From assembly GCF_007565055.1 (NCBI RefSeq), contig NC_044552.1, positions 151,521,859 to 151,585,858 on the forward strand: a stretch of DNA of 64,000 nt, written 5' to 3'. The notes below the pieces were generated by a model. That model saw only the letters and a list, made by a program, of their open reading frames with translations, was not told the DNA's origin and did not search any database. This document shows, in pieces, positions 35,701-48,550 of the stretch. Numbering within the stretch: the stretch's first letter is position 1; each line of letters begins with the position of its first letter. The DNA comes from Rhinopithecus roxellana (Eukaryota; Chordata; Mammalia; Primates; Cercopithecidae). A program made the position numbers and the translations under genes.

Positions 35701-36339
35701 CAACCTGGTGAACCGGAGCTTGGCTGTTCACAGCCTCACAGGGCAGGGGAATTGGTGACAAATCCCAGGGCGGGCCCCAGGCAGACCTCTTGCCCCACTG
35801 CCTGCATAAAGCTGGGACTTTAAGGAGCTCCATCCCAACGTAAGAAAAAGCCAGAACAAGACCTGTCTATCTCACATATGCACTCATGTATGTGCATTCC
35901 ACAGGTACACGTGTGCACACACACATGCACACACTCAGGACAGTTACCTGTGATGGGCCTCTAGAACCGGACCTCTGGGAGCAGCCCCTGCTGGAGATTG
36001 AGATTTGAGAGTTATCAGTGTTTATTTACATGGTATGTAAAGCCCTGAGACAGGACGAGGTTCCAATAACTACATGGAGACAAAAGGCTAGAGACTGCGC
36101 CCAGGGGAAAGGTGACCTTGGCAGACACAGAAAGAGGGGTAGATGGGAGCTAACCTAAGGGAGAAGGATGTACTGGGATCCAGGTGAAGGGAGTGTTTCA
36201 AGCAAGAGGAGGTGAACAGCCATGCCCAGTGGTATGGAGGATGGAAATTTGGTCACTGGATTTAGCAACGGGTAAGATTTGGATGACTTGAGAAGGGCGC
36301 CTTTGGTGAGATACTGAAAGTCAGATTCTAGGTGAAGCC

Positions 36340-36440
36340 AAGTTCAGAGATTCCAGACCCAGGAGGCCTTGCCCAGGACCTGGAATCTGCATTTTAACAA
36401 GTTCTTGGGGTGATTCTGAAGCAGGTGGGCAACATACAAC
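36340..36440 (+). repeat. MER5-like hAT relic
   Basis: The phrases ggaatctgcattttaacaag and ttcttggggtgattctgaag resemble the interior/3' side of MER5A (aatctgcattttaacaag, ccaggtgattc). Weakly bounded. Confidence 0.55.
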
Positions 36441-39400
36441 ATTCATATGTTCAGAACCTCCAGGACACGATACTGTTCCTGGGCAAGTGTGTCTGGCTTT
36501 TGTGCCTTGAGAGAATGACTTGCGATGCGGTGCTCTGTCTTTAAGCCTTTATACGATGCCAGCCTCTTTGTCACCTGGGATTCAGGAGGGACTCCACCAA
36601 TGCTGCCCTCAAAGCCAGACTCTTGTCCACCTGCTCATCTGTTCACGCCATCAGCAGCAGAACAGTGCTGGCTTGATGGGACCTGCGAGTTGGAGATAAG
36701 GTGCTTTCCTTGTTCTTTTCCACATTTTCATAAAACCACCTGTGTAATACTATATTCTGTTATTATTCTGGAAATGAATATCCTACACGTGAATCCGTGA
36801 TTTCTAGAATGGCCTCTGTCCTTTTTTGGAAGTAGTGTGAGCCCTTGCCTATTTCGTCGCCTATTTCGTCTCCTATGTCCTTATTAATATTCCACAACTT
36901 TTAATTTGCACTTTTTATAAATATTATGCCTTCAATGACATGAAGGACAAATGATTCAGAACAGAGGAAATGAACCAAGAAGGCGACTGGCCCAGAGAGA
37001 GGCATGCAGGGCCACAGTGGCCGACCTCCCTCGTCTTTCTCCCTGTCGCTCCCGCTTCCCAGCCGCTCCCATCAGCTGCTGAAATACCTGCCCGGGACTT
37101 CCTTGCAGTCATTGGAATTTTGAGTGCAGCTCTGCAGGAATTTTAAAAATTCCTTGTCACGATTTGTCACATTCAAACATCATTTAAACGGTTTATACCT
37201 CCAGTTTTTCTTTCTCACGTTACAAAATATTCGGAATTGTTGCTTATCCCCCTCCCAAAGCTCTCAAGTTAGCTTTAAAAATACCGTTTTACAGGAGCTG
37301 TGCTGGAAACCACATGCTCCTGCCATGGATGCAGCGGATTCAGGAACAGACGTGATCTTCCTAAGGGATTGCATGCAAATCCTCCTCAAGTGCTAGATAC
37401 AATTACCTGCCTTGTAAAACAGAAAAGACACGTATTTCAAAACGAAATGTGAATAACATTTTCATGCTAGTTGCCCCTTAGGGCAGTTGTCACGAAGGGA
37501 TCCAGAAACCAGGACTGTCCAGAGACGGTTGCCATCAGCAGTGCCCAGGCCTATGGTGCTGGGGCTTCATCTGGCTGTTTCCTGTTCACACAGACCTGAG
37601 TGCACGCCGAGTCCATGGAACACCAGATCTTGTTTTGATTTGTTTTGTTTTGGTTTTGGGGAAAGTGAAAAAGAAAGTTAAGCATCCTCAGGCAAGTTCA
37701 AGCTAAAATGTCACTGCGAAGGCAGAACTCTGAAGTCTAAAAGGTGATACTCTTGGGGATTTTTTTCCGTTGACACCTCAGATGCTTTGCTGTTAAAAAC
37801 CTTACTGATTTGAAATGAGAAATTAACTGTATTGCAATATTATCAGGGAAGAAAACTGGAGTTTTTTGTGTCATTTTAGGAGATGAAATTATGTACATAC
37901 TTCAGGTACATTTGCTCTAAATACTTTGACAGCAAGAATCTGCACAAAATCTGAAATGTTATGAGATATCCGCGTCGAAGGCTTTGATTCAAAACGTTAA
38001 AGAAATGACTCAAGAAGGAGAACTTCTGCAGTAGAGGTGGGGGTGTGGCGTGGACCGGAAGGCAGGAGGCAACAGGGGATGGCAGTTCGGATGTGCTTAG
38101 GAAGGTGTGAAGCCAGCCTAAAAAGCGGACTGACTGGGAGTAGGGGGACACTCATGGGAATCCCGAGGTGCCAGCAGCGTCCATGGCCAGGCAGCATGGT
38201 GGCCTGGATGCTGTCATTCTTGCCGCAGAGCCCAGTCCCACAAAGGCATGTCCCACAAAGGCAGTGAAGGGGGCCAGGACCCCTGGGACTGCACGAGCTC
38301 GTTCACCACAGCTGTGGGCCTCAGACCCTCCACAAAGAGCTGCTGAAGAAAAAGGAATGGAAATCTTTAGGAAACATACACAAGGGCTGGGAAACGTGCC
38401 CCAGGAAAGGGTGGTGGCTGCATCGCGAAGCCTCCCTGGCCAGCTCGTGCCTCCCCTGCCCCACACCTCTGGGCAGTGTTGAATTTTACTTTCTGTTCTG
38501 CAGTGCCGCCGTTGCCATGCTCACATTACCAACATGAAGTCACAGAAGGATGTGCTTTGGGGGTGATTCCTTTTTTCATGGTGTGGGTGTCGCCTTAACA
38601 CAGCTGCATGATGGGAGCTATTTTGGGAGGGAGGCTGGGGTTTGGATGACTCAAGTGCATGCTAGTCCTGTAGGTAGAGGATGTTAACAGACACATTGTG
38701 AGGAAAGTGTTTTAGTAACAGGAGTATTTTGTTGTTCTTTAAATGACAAATCGTCTGCAATTTCTTTCTTCCTTTAGTAGGTCAATGACAGGAAAAGATA
38801 GCATGTATGTTTCTATGGTGAATGTTTTTGAATTTGGTCTCCTGGCTTTGTTTTCTGTGCAGGAAGCCATCTCCAGCAGCCACGTGGACGGTAGTGGTTC
38901 TCACAGGCAGTGATACATGTGGATCCCCGAGGGTCTCGTTTTTATGTCCCTTTCCATAAACCAGGAGATTTCACCACAAATCTGCACAGTCTCCAGTGGC
39001 TAGCATGGTCCTGCAATTCTAGTAAGCCTGTGCTATGAAGGGAAGAAAGGCTTAAAATGTGATGTTCGCTCACAAATTAGCATCTAAATATAATGCCCAT
39101 TGGCTGAGCTGTGCCTCTAGCATTTTTACTTACTCATTCAAGAAGCAATTATGAAGCAACAAAATTGTAATTCTGCATCTTCCAACTGCACTCATATGAA
39201 CCTCAGGATGGATTAAACAGAGTCAATTCTGGCTATACTCATTGTTTTCCCAAACAAAAAAAAAAACCCACTGTTTTTACAAAAATAGCAAAGAATCTTT
39301 GACGATATGGAGACGGAAGTGTTTCCTTTAACTGTGAGAATGGAAAAGCCATAGATACCTGCATAGGCCTCTAATCCGCTGCGAGTTTCCACGGCTCAGA

Positions 39401-39569
39401 CACCTCATCTGCTTTTATATGTGCCTGTATTTGTAACATGGAGGTAATATAGCAAGATTTATAAGTAACTGTTTTGAGAAACTGAATTTTTCAAGCATTA
39501 TCATGTAAGTTATTGCTAGTGTGATTTCATTTGAAAGTCTTCACTCTTAGACGAAAACAGAGGGTGGAA

Positions 39570-39720
39570 GCACTTGGCTTCAAGGTCAGTCCTTGATGTG
39601 AAACCCACCTCTGTGACTTCCAGCTATTAATGTGTAAGCTGAGTCTCAGGAGAAAATCTCCACTTCACAGTTTCTTAATGAAAAGAAGCAATGATGAATG
39701 AGAGGCCCCTGGTTCCCGGA
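39570..39720 (+). repeat. MIR SINE relic
   Basis: The cttggcttcaaggtcagtcc, acttccagctattaatgtg and gctgagtctcaggag phrases follow the order of MIR (ggttcgaatccc, cttactagctgtg, cctcagtttcc). Diverged. Confidence 0.5.
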
Positions 39721-40487
39721 GTACGCTGTGCATACAATTCCTGGTCGCTGTTTTTGGATGTGCGTTTTAGCCAGCAGTTTCTGAAGCTTTTTAGCCCCTC
39801 ACCCTGTGGTAAAACTGTAGAAAGGGATGTACGAATGTACAGATAGTGGAATGGAAATCTCAGAGAAATACGGAGAGAAATTCAAGGAACAGTTGGGCTC
39901 GAATGTCTCATGTTGGGAGAAACACCTCCTTTCCAGTGTTCCATTTCCAGGGCCTGGCACTTGGGCAGATGGCCTACCCCTTTACAAGGGAAGTCATGTG
40001 ACTCTGGGGACAGGAAGCTCTGTGATGAAAATTTGTAGTGTTTTCTGTCAGTGTTTTCACTTATAGACTCTTTCTCCTACAGGGAAATCTTGCTTTCTGG
40101 GCTGGTGGAAAATCTCACCTGACTGCTTCTTCTGAAATATAACCTATGGGATGGCAATGACATGTTCTTTGCATTAGCTTTGACAAACATACCAGGGATA
40201 GTGTGAATCAGAAGGAGAAGGAAAACAAGCTGTCTGCATTTTCCAGACCACTTCTCCACCTAGGAACCCATCAATGTCCTTTTGGTGTCATTTTGTTCCG
40301 TAGTTGGTATATTCATCGTACCAGAACTTCTGCCCAGAAATAGATTTCTTTGAGAGTACCCTTAGATTTTTCTGAAGTCCTGATAAGACCAAATGACAAA
40401 AGTCCATGCAGAAAAGAAACTGTGAAGGCCCACGGGGTGCACACGATAACTGCACATGTCACCAAGGTGATTCCATAAAACTAAACG

Positions 40488-40788
40488 GGCCGGGCATGGT
40501 GGCTCACACCTGTAACCCCAGCACTTTGGGAGGCCGAGGCAGGTGGATCACGACGTCAGGAGATCAAGACCATCCTGGCCAACATGGTGAAACCTTGTCT
40601 CTACTAAAAATACAAAAATTAGCTGGGCGTGGTGGCAGGCGCCTGTAGTCCAGCTACTTGGGAGGCTGAGGCAAGAGAATTGCTTGAACCTGGGAGGTGG
40701 AGGTTGCAGTGAGCCGAGATCGAGCCACTATACTCCAGCCTGGGAGACAGAGAGGAGACTCCATCTTAAAAAATAAAAATAAAATAAA
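40488..40788 (+). mobile_element. Alu SINE (AluS-type), sense
   Basis: Full dimer from ggccgggcatggtggctcac to an A-rich tail with aaaataaaat units. Target duplication aaaactaaacgg (40477-40488) and aaaactaaatgg (40789-40800) with one difference, overlapping the first base of the element. It lies only about 150 bp upstream of the glycine-loop exon. Confidence 0.95.
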
Positions 40789-40935
40789 AAAACTAAATGG
40801 TGTCTCCACTTTTAAACACCAGTTCTAAAATCCGTAACAGACCCAGCTCATGGTAAAGTCAGGGAAGGGGGGAACTGTGAGCGACTCAGAGGAACTCCTT
40901 GCAGTGTATTTCTCACCCGTGCTGCTCTCTTGCAG

Positions 40936-41052
40936 GAGGAAGGCATTGTGAAGGAGATTGACATCAGCCATCATGTGAAGGAGGGCTTTGAGAAGGCAGA
41001 CCCTTCCCAGTTTGAGCTGCTGAAGGTTTTAGGACAAGGATCCTATGGAAAG
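40936..41052 (+). CDS. RPS6KA2: RPS6KA2 (RSK3) coding exon: kinase N-lobe start, glycine loop
   Basis: This 117-bp, 39-codon exon (phase 0 at both ends) encodes part of RSK3, a 90-kDa ribosomal S6 kinase. RSK3 is a serine/threonine kinase activated by ERK and PDK1 that acts in cytoplasm and nucleus. The reading begins EEGIVKEIDISHHVKEG and ends ELLKVLGQGSYGK. GQGSYG is the ATP-binding glycine loop of the N-terminal, AGC-type kinase domain. By my recollection of the human protein this is about residues 34-72, with the domain starting near the Phe of PSQF. A pyrimidine-rich tract and tgcag acceptor end at 40935, and a strong gtaagt donor starts at 41053. The exon is not bounded by a start or stop codon, so it shows only as a splice-defined segment. 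The intron that follows cuts the glycine loop just before its conserved valine. Identification is by remembered protein sequence and is very likely right; RSK1, RSK2 and RSK4 are close relatives but differ at several positions. Confidence 0.95.
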
Positions 41053-44000
41053 GTAAGTTCAGCCCTGGCTGGCTCTTGAGTCTCATTCCTGAACACAAAG
41101 GACACCTGGACAGAGCCCCTCTGGATGAAAATTGCAGGCAGTCCTCACCTGCAGGGCTGTGATCATGGGAACCTGGACAGGTCAGAACCAGGGCCTCACT
41201 TTGCACAGCCAGAATTCCAGTGGCACAGGGCTGGGCCGTGCCAAGTGAGGACATGTACCGCTGGAGCCATCACATGCACATTTGCTCCCTCTTTACCAAG
41301 AGCATTGGCTCTTGGTAAATCATCACCAAGGTGAGGAGGGTTATTGACCTGAGCCAACGTATCTTTGAAAGTGCATTCTGACAGCTGTTTTCCCCAGAGA
41401 AAGAAAAAATAAGAGAAGAAGAAAAAAAAAAGAAAAAGAATCAATTCCTCTGGATTGGGCACAGGGGCCAGGAAGGCTGGGGTCTGCAGCCTGCTGCCCT
41501 CCTCACCCTGCGTGATTGCCTCATGAAGCCTCAGCCTCCCCACCCACTAAATGGAGAGGATCAAACCTACTTTATACAGTTGTTCCATGGAGTAAATAGG
41601 GCACGAATCCCACCCAGCCATTGCCTAAGATGTACTTGTGCAGTGGAATTGTTCATTTCCTTTTTTTCCACCTTCAAATTGCAGCAATAAAAGCTAATTT
41701 CTTTCAGGAAATGAGAAATAGTTAACTCTTCATTTAATGCCACATCCACATACAGCAATATGTCAATAACGCTCTTCAATTACAATGACGTGTGACTTAC
41801 TCCAGCACAATGCTAATTTCTCTGCCTCCTTGGGTTAGCTGTTAGAAATATATAGCCTCTGACAACTTGATTTCTAGAACATAAGGGCCTGAAATAAACC
41901 GTGAAGCCAACCGTTCCTTACATGTAAGCAGAACAGCCCTGGCTCTTTCAAGTAACTATTTTTGTGTGGTATGTAGACATTTACCAAATCTTTGCATTCT
42001 TCACATGACTTTGTGCCAAAATGCATGTGGCTCCTGTTAATTTAAGTGTAGAATAAATAGTACGTTAGTGTTCTGGATAATCCTACAGACCGCATGAACT
42101 GGATTGTTTGCAAAATTTATCTTTTGTCATGCTTGTAATGCAAAATATCTTTTTCTTTTCTCTTTCTCTTTTCTACGTGGTAATGTGGAAGGAACGTGTG
42201 TTTATATGATGTATACACAAAATACGCTCAATTAAACCATAGGAAATTACCGGCAATATTTTGGGCCTAAAAAAGTTTCTATTTAATATGGCTAGTTCAT
42301 ATGGCGTTTATGAAATAGGGGGATGAAGATTTCAGTTTCTCACAATGTTAAATAGCCATTACCAAAAAGCACAAAATCACAGAAGGCAGAGCCTGTGTAA
42401 TGTGGTAGTGGAATGCCTCACTAGTAATTAGAAATGTAGAGAAAAAAGAGAGAGGAGAGTAATTTTCTCCATGATTTGAAAACAGAGACAAGCAAGCATT
42501 CTTTCCTTTTTCCACCTTTCAAGGGTGCTGCCCATGTGTTGTTTGAGAACAGATTCCACCTGTGGAAGCAGAGCATTGGCCGAATCGTCTCGATCTGGAG
42601 GGAAGGAGTGCTGGAATACGTCCCACAGGGGAGGCCCAGGAAGTGTCTGGGGGGCTTTGGTTGACTGGGCTCTGTTACAGAGTGAATCTTACCAATGTCC
42701 TCCTCAGAAAACTGGGGTATTAAAGATGAAAGGAGAAAGCCTTTTCCAGCTCCCTCGTTCAGATTTCAAATTTTGAATTTTAATTTTGCTTTAAACAAAC
42801 ATGTTTTGGAAAACAAGTGAAATCATGGTGTTTGGCAGAATCCCGTTGGAATGATAATGTTCCTAACACTCTGTCCCTTTCCTTTCCAGCCTTTTCACCA
42901 CTTCTAATTTTATCTTTACTTGTGTCTTTATTATATGAGGAATAAAAAAGTAAAGTTTCAAGAACAGTAGTAGGTAGGGGAAAGAGAAGGATGAGATAGT
43001 GGCAGTGCCCATGGGTGTCTGACCTCCAGGGATTACGGAATGGGCCAACTCTGGTAACGCCTGTCCAGAGCTGGTGTGAGGGGCGGGGCAGCAGGTCCAG
43101 GCTGGGGCTGGCGTGGGAAGGGAAGCTTAGGTCTGCTCCATGGATTGATGTGAGCTGGATTCTGGAAAGAAGAGTTATTATTCTCGAAAACATTGCTTAG
43201 ACATTTCCAGGGAAGGTTGGAGCCTAGTATCAGTCACTAGAGAGTCACAGATACAAATTGTATTTGTCCACATAGATTAGTTTGTGGTGAGTTTTTTTAA
43301 TTTAAGCAGAACTGATGACAAGAGAGGGAGAAGCTGTGTGTTCTAATGCCCCATGTTACTGTATTCCTCCTCTCTACATGCAAATAACACAACCTTACGC
43401 AAGAGTCGTCTTCCCTTTTGCACCTACCAGGGACAGAAGGACAACACTAAATTTCCTCATTCTGCAGAAAGCACCTGTTCCTCAGGTGTCCACCTCCTGC
43501 CTCCGCTCCAAAGAGCAAAGACCTGGCGTGAATCTGGATGTGACGTCCCAGGGCAGGCCTGGCCTGGGAGCCGAGTCCTTCAACAGGGCTCATAGTCGCC
43601 TGTCACTGAGCCACTCCATTCTTTCTCTCTTATTTAATGATGACATTGGAGATGCAGAAATGGATGACATGCAGTTTCTTCCCTTTAGACTTTTGCACTG
43701 ATGCCAGCTCCTGACTTCAGACTGTGCCAGGAGCCATCGAGTGACTTGTCCCGTTGCCTGCCTGTGTGAGCCGCTTAGGCTCTCCGAAGTCACTGCTGTT
43801 TGCGTGATCAGCCGTAATAAGCTTGTTCCTGTGGCAGAAGCCGCACTTACCACCAGCAGGGAGGCGTCTCTGAGCTTTGAGCTCAGTCCTGCAGGGCGAA
43901 GCCATCATGATTTCATTGCTCTCTAGAGAGCAGGTCCATGGGTGGTGCTTGGGACCAGAGAAAAGCACAGAAAAGAGCCTTATCCTCAAAATGAAAAGCA

Positions 44001-45382
44001 ATTTCAAGCTTGAATCAGGAAAGCAATGAAAGATGGTGAAGCTTGTTCAGTGTTGAAATGAGGGGTGCAGATCCAATGTTCCCTGTGAGCTCAGAGGAGG
44101 GAGGTGTGGGAACCACCCCCAGGCTGGGAAAGTGGCTTTGCCCTGGTCCCACCTCCTCACCTGCTCCTTATTTGCATAAGTGCCAGGGGTAGGATAGGAA
44201 ACCTCTTTTCCTTTAAAATATTCTGGAGAATGAACTGTAGGTTATGATTCCTGCATTCTAAAAAGGAACTAAACCAAAGTTTTAAAAACATCCTTGCTTT
44301 CTATGACTCTGCTGGTAGCATGATAAGAACAGGTCTTTAAATGTCTTCCTTTTGGGGGCAGTTGTTACCCAAAACTCCTGGAAGTGCACGCGGGCATTTG
44401 GCTCCTTCTCGAAGGATTTTGCAGCCCAACAGCAACCTTCCAGTTCTGAGAGAGCTGAGAATTCTGCTGAGAGAATCAGCAGATCACGGTGATCCATGAC
44501 ATTGTGAGGCAGTTCAGAGTGACATCACACCTGTTGCCAGGTCGCAGAGTCTTTGCAATGCAGCACACCAAGCTGCTGGAGAGGCAGTTCTAAAAATGAA
44601 ATGAGGGGGCTACACACAGCGCCCACTGGGTTAAGTATTAAAGACCCAGTGCCTGCATTAGCTCAAGGTTACAGTGTTGTTTTGGAACTTTTTCCACTAC
44701 ATTAAAATTGATCTTCAGTGACAAGAATGACAGCAGAGAGGGAGAGGGAACTGCACGGCGCCCAAGGGTCAAGACCCCTGCTGCAGACCAGCAAGTTGCC
44801 GCACTCATTACCGATATCATTTTTGCATTTTTTGCTGTATTTTGCTGCTCGTTTCAAGGTGCCGTTCCCCTCTGCTGGGTCCTCTGCTTGTGAGTCGGGC
44901 AGCACCTGCTGCAGGAATTCGCAGTAGCTGGCGCCACAGAGAAGCTTGGCAGACATTGGTAGGATGGAGTTTTTCCCGTTCTTTTAAAAAACAAAAGTAG
45001 AATTCTCTCTTCAGAACAGATAAGCATGAACACTAGCCGTGACCATCAGTCATCTCGTCTTTAAGGCCTAACATACAAGAGAGAAAAGTTTCATGTGTCA
45101 AGACCTATGCAAAATTTGACATCATTTAAACCAAATCTTAACTGGCAGCTGCCCCATGCGGACTTGGTCTTTGGTTCAGACTTGAGTGGAATGGGCTTCC
45201 TCTGCTCTTTGAGTTTCTACAGTCATACTTCTTATGGGTTAGGGGTTGAGTGCAGAGGTATAGAAAGTACAGACCCATTCAGGATATTCCGAAGGCCGGA
45301 CCGTCCAAACACAAATCCTTCCTGTACCTTGCTTCCTTTTTCTTCAGAGTTCTCCCTTTTTGAAAGAAGGAGCTTGTTGTTT

Positions 45383-45604
45383 GCGAACTCGTGGGCTCAA
45401 GTGATCCTCCCACCTCAGCCTCCCGAATAGCTGGGCCTACAGGCATGCACTACCACACCCAACTAGTTTTTATTTTTATTTTTACTAGATGTGGGGTTTT
45501 GCTGTCCTGCCCAGGGTGGTTGCAAATTCCTGACCTCAAGTGGTCCTTCTGCCTCAGCCTCCCAATGTGCTGGGATTACAGGTGTGAGCCGCTGAACCTG
45601 GCCC
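45383..45604 (-). mobile_element. Truncated old Alu (AluJ/FLAM-type), antisense
   Basis: Starts within the right monomer (cgaactcgtgggctcaagtg) and ends with gagccgctgaacctggccc. No poly-T start, so the 3' part is missing. Divergence indicates an old J-type copy. Confidence 0.88.
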
Positions 45605-46540
45605 TTTGTTTTCTGATTATAAGAATGCCTCATTTTGGGAGCTAACGTGTCAGCTTTGCCGTAATGGAATGGATAGATTTATCTGTCACCAAACCAAAGT
45701 CCACCATGGGCTGGAGCAACTGCCGTGGCTTCCATCTTCCACACAGTGACTCAGTGACCAGATTGCTGAGTTTGTCCCACACTAGGTGTCCGCAGTTGCC
45801 ACGGCAGGGAGCGGCAGCTGCAACGTTTTGCACCTGCTCTTCGTTGCCTAGGCCAGGAAGGTACACTCCTGCCCTCACTGATGTCACTGCCCAACTTACC
45901 TGCAGGATGCCGGAAAAATGTGGCGTCCCTGCCACAAACACAACTGTCCCTTGTTCCACCCCCCACCCCCTGGTCTTTTTTGGGACCCAGGTTCCTCTCT
46001 GCCAGTGTGGCCTCTCCAGCAGCGGGATGCTCACGCAGCCTTGCCCAGCTCCTGGACTCCTGGGCTGGGCCTGCCTCCTCCCTGCACTGTCCTGGCTGGT
46101 CCCGATCTCCACAGCACCACTAACCAAGTCAACCTAGGGACATTAGGCACACGGACGGGCTGGAGAAATGAAAGGAGTTGCACCAGATGGAAGCTAAAAC
46201 TGTGCATGGCATGTGACCTTCCCGTGATTCAAAACAGAAGATCTCAAGAGTTAAGCAATAATGTTTTTATCTCTGCAAAACTCCTGTCCTCAGACCACTG
46301 CCTTCACATCTCTACCTGCCTGTCAGGAAGCTCGCCCACTGCACAGAGGGAGCACCATGAGCAGAGTCCTTCCATGTACAGTAACTTCCAGGGCTACAGT
46401 GGGTGTACCAGCAACAGCCATGGGACCCCAAGCCCCAAGAAGGGCTTGTGCCTGTGTCTCCCACCACAGTGCGTGTGAGAGTGACGCCCCAGCTATTGCC
46501 CCAGGTCTGCATCGCAAGCTTGTTTATCCAGCTTTGGGGA

Positions 46541-46541
<1 letters not shown>

Positions 46542-46582
<41 letters not shown>
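46542..46582. repeat. (CA)n microsatellite
   Basis: About 20 uninterrupted CA units between gggg and ctctac. Chance frames through it give Thr-His repeats and are not genes. Confidence 0.97.
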
Positions 46583-46586
<4 letters not shown>

Positions 46587-48080
46587 ACATCTCCCAGAGA
46601 TGAATATTAACTGTTGATAACGGTATAGTCCACAACCCGGGAGAAGAGGGTGTGCCTGTGACTTTCTGGGACCTAATTGGGTCTGAGAGGCAGCATTTCA
46701 TCGCACAGGATGATGCTGTACTGTCCTGCACCCTGGGTAGGGGGGCTGGGGGTGCTTTCCCATGGACATTGTCTAGAAGATTCCCCCCTGGGGAGGGACT
46801 GTGATTCAGTAATGATGGTGATCAGGACGGATGGCAGGGCAGCAGTAGGGTCAGGAGTCACTTCAGGGGCACATGGTGAGAACATCACACTCATACAGCA
46901 ACTCCGTGAATCCTCGTGCCTGTGCTGGTACCTTGTGTCTTCCCGGTCCCTCTTTATTTCTGCCTACAGAATTGACGCTGGTTGGTCTCCCTCCAGTTTG
47001 GCTGCCCTGGCAGCCCCTGCTCCTAGAGCCCCTGCACTCAGTGAGTGTCTAGACATTGCCCCTCCAGTCTTGGGGGAGTCAAGAGTGCAAAGGTCCTGGG
47101 CACGTCGCTCTGCCCACGGCACGTGAGCCTGCTGCTCCACACGTATGCTCACTTGGGCCACCTGGAGTTTCCATGGAACTAGAACATCTCAAAGGCATCT
47201 ATAGTGGCCGGTCTTTCTGGCTTTTTGAGGCTTAGTAAAGGAGATGTTTTGGGAAGGAACCACCCCACCTCGGCCCTCCAGCCACACTGCGTGGGCAGCC
47301 ACACCAGTGCGCCGTGTGCCTGTGTCATCTCCATCATGCAAGCAGATGTTTGCATCTATTGGAAAACACTTTTAAGAAAATCAAGTACTATTTTCTTAAT
47401 TTGCATGCAAGTTTTTTTTATACAAAGGAACTCTAGTTTTGTTTACTAAGTTTGTTCAAAAATCACTAATACAAATTTAAACTCAAGCTCTCAATTACCT
47501 TTTTTTGTTGTTTTTCTCAGTGATACACATCAACATGAATTTCGGAAAGTATTGTCAAATATCCATAAGTATATGTAAGAGCCAATTAGAAAGGAACTCT
47601 TAAGCTACTCACAGCTAAAATTTGGGTGAAGACAGTTCAAGTAAGAGAAAGTAGCTTTTCTTGAAAATCGCATAGAGCCTGTTTTGTGTGATTGGTAATA
47701 CCTTTCAGCACTATGTCTCAGTAGGGATTTACAGAGGGATACTGAAACCAAAGGATCTCCCTTAAAACTCCTGTTTGCTTTTCCAAACAGCTGGTCTTCA
47801 AAGTAAGGGGTGGTAGTATTTCTGATACAAAATGCAAAGTTACCAATATCAAAAACAAGTGACGCTTCTTCATACAGACACACAGTGATGTTCACCACAG
47901 CGCTATAGGAACTTGAGCGTTTTCCAGCAGCCTCGATGTTGGAGAAAATTTTAAATTTTCTACAGTGTTTGTTTTATTGAAAATGCTCTAAACTTCCTCG
48001 TGTATCCCCTTGTCAAATCCAATAAGGAAAGCGAATTTGAAGTCTTACGGGTTTCTGATGTTCCGTTTTCTCTTGCTAAG

Positions 48081-48162
48081 GTGTTCCTGGTGAGGAAGGT
48101 GAAGGGGTCGGATGCTGGGCAGCTGTATGCCATGAAGGTCCTTAAGAAAGCCACCCTAAAAG
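48081..48162 (+). CDS. RPS6KA2: RPS6KA2 (RSK3) coding exon: beta-2/beta-3 strands with ATP-binding lysine
   Basis: This 82-bp exon (27 codons plus one base) continues directly in frame from the exon ending at 41052. It reads VFLVRKVKGSDAGQLYAMKV and then LKKATLK. The first valine completes the glycine-loop signature, and the lysine of YAMK is the invariant ATP-anchoring lysine. Counting from the 33-residue first exon I recall, it falls at residue 91, which fits the known RSK3 ATP site. The KVKGSDAGQ stretch distinguishes RSK3 from the RSK1 and RSK2 versions I remember. A pyrimidine tract and ctaag acceptor end at 48080; a gtaagg donor starts at 48163. The leftover first base g would begin the next codon, expected to be Val of VRDRV in the following exon, which lies outside this window. 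Upstream intron is 7,028 bp. Confidence 0.95.
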
Positions 48163-48550
48163 GTAAGGGCTTCAGAGGGTCAGCTGCTTCTGAGGACAGG
48201 TAACTGCAATTTCTACTCCGTTATTTGAGGAAATATTCATTCCATTTAATGTTCACGATTTCTGAAGATGTCTCTAAATGAGCACTCTGATTGATGTCTC
48301 TGATTGATAATAAACAGTATAAACATTTCCATGAATATTTCAAATATCCTTGCAGAGTTTCCACAATTGTCAGATAAGAGCTTTATTGCGTAAATACCAT
48401 TCTCCCACATATGCTCTGCCGTGGAGCGGCATTTGGAAAGCAGAGCAGCAGGCTGCGAGCAGGCTGTTGGGCTGCATGGGGCCTGACAAACCAGCCTCGA
48501 TACTGAAAGGCCAACGGCGTCACTTGCTTTTTAAATACAACATGACTCAT

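Larger units (their letters stand above)
32796..40476. other. Long mostly unique intronic stretch
   Basis: Aside from a MER5-like relic (36340-36440) and a MIR-like relic (39570-39720), I recognise nothing. Small features include a duplicated 12-mer gcctatttcgtc at 36847-36870 and a CA-rich patch at 35900-35937. Frames here are short. Confidence 0.5.
1..40935 (+). other. RPS6KA2: RPS6KA2 intron (part), upstream of the glycine-loop exon
   Basis: The window opens inside an intron at least 40.9 kb long; it ends with a good polypyrimidine tract and tgcag acceptor. The short first-exon peptide that I remember for the common RSK3 isoform is not present, nor is there a CpG-rich promoter-like island. 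Alternative first exons cannot be excluded. Repeats and other local structure are listed separately. Open frames in this span lack recognisable protein similarity outside the retroelements. Confidence 0.85.
41053..48080 (+). other. RPS6KA2: RPS6KA2 intron between the two recognised exons
   Basis: A 7,028-bp phase-0 intron starting gtaagt and ending ctaag. It contains a truncated Alu (45383-45604) and a CA microsatellite (46542-46582). The rest, including an A-rich purine tract near 41400-41440, is unique intronic sequence with no gene, RNA or further exon that I recognise. Confidence 0.9.

Noticed and set aside
45642..46137. Overlapping frames of about 160 codons on opposite strands
   Set aside because: Mirror-image open frames from codon composition; neither has a recognisable motif or splice signals.
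46312..46581. Cysteine/valine-repeat and threonine/histidine-repeat peptides
   Set aside because: They are translations of the CA microsatellite at 46542-46582 on either strand.
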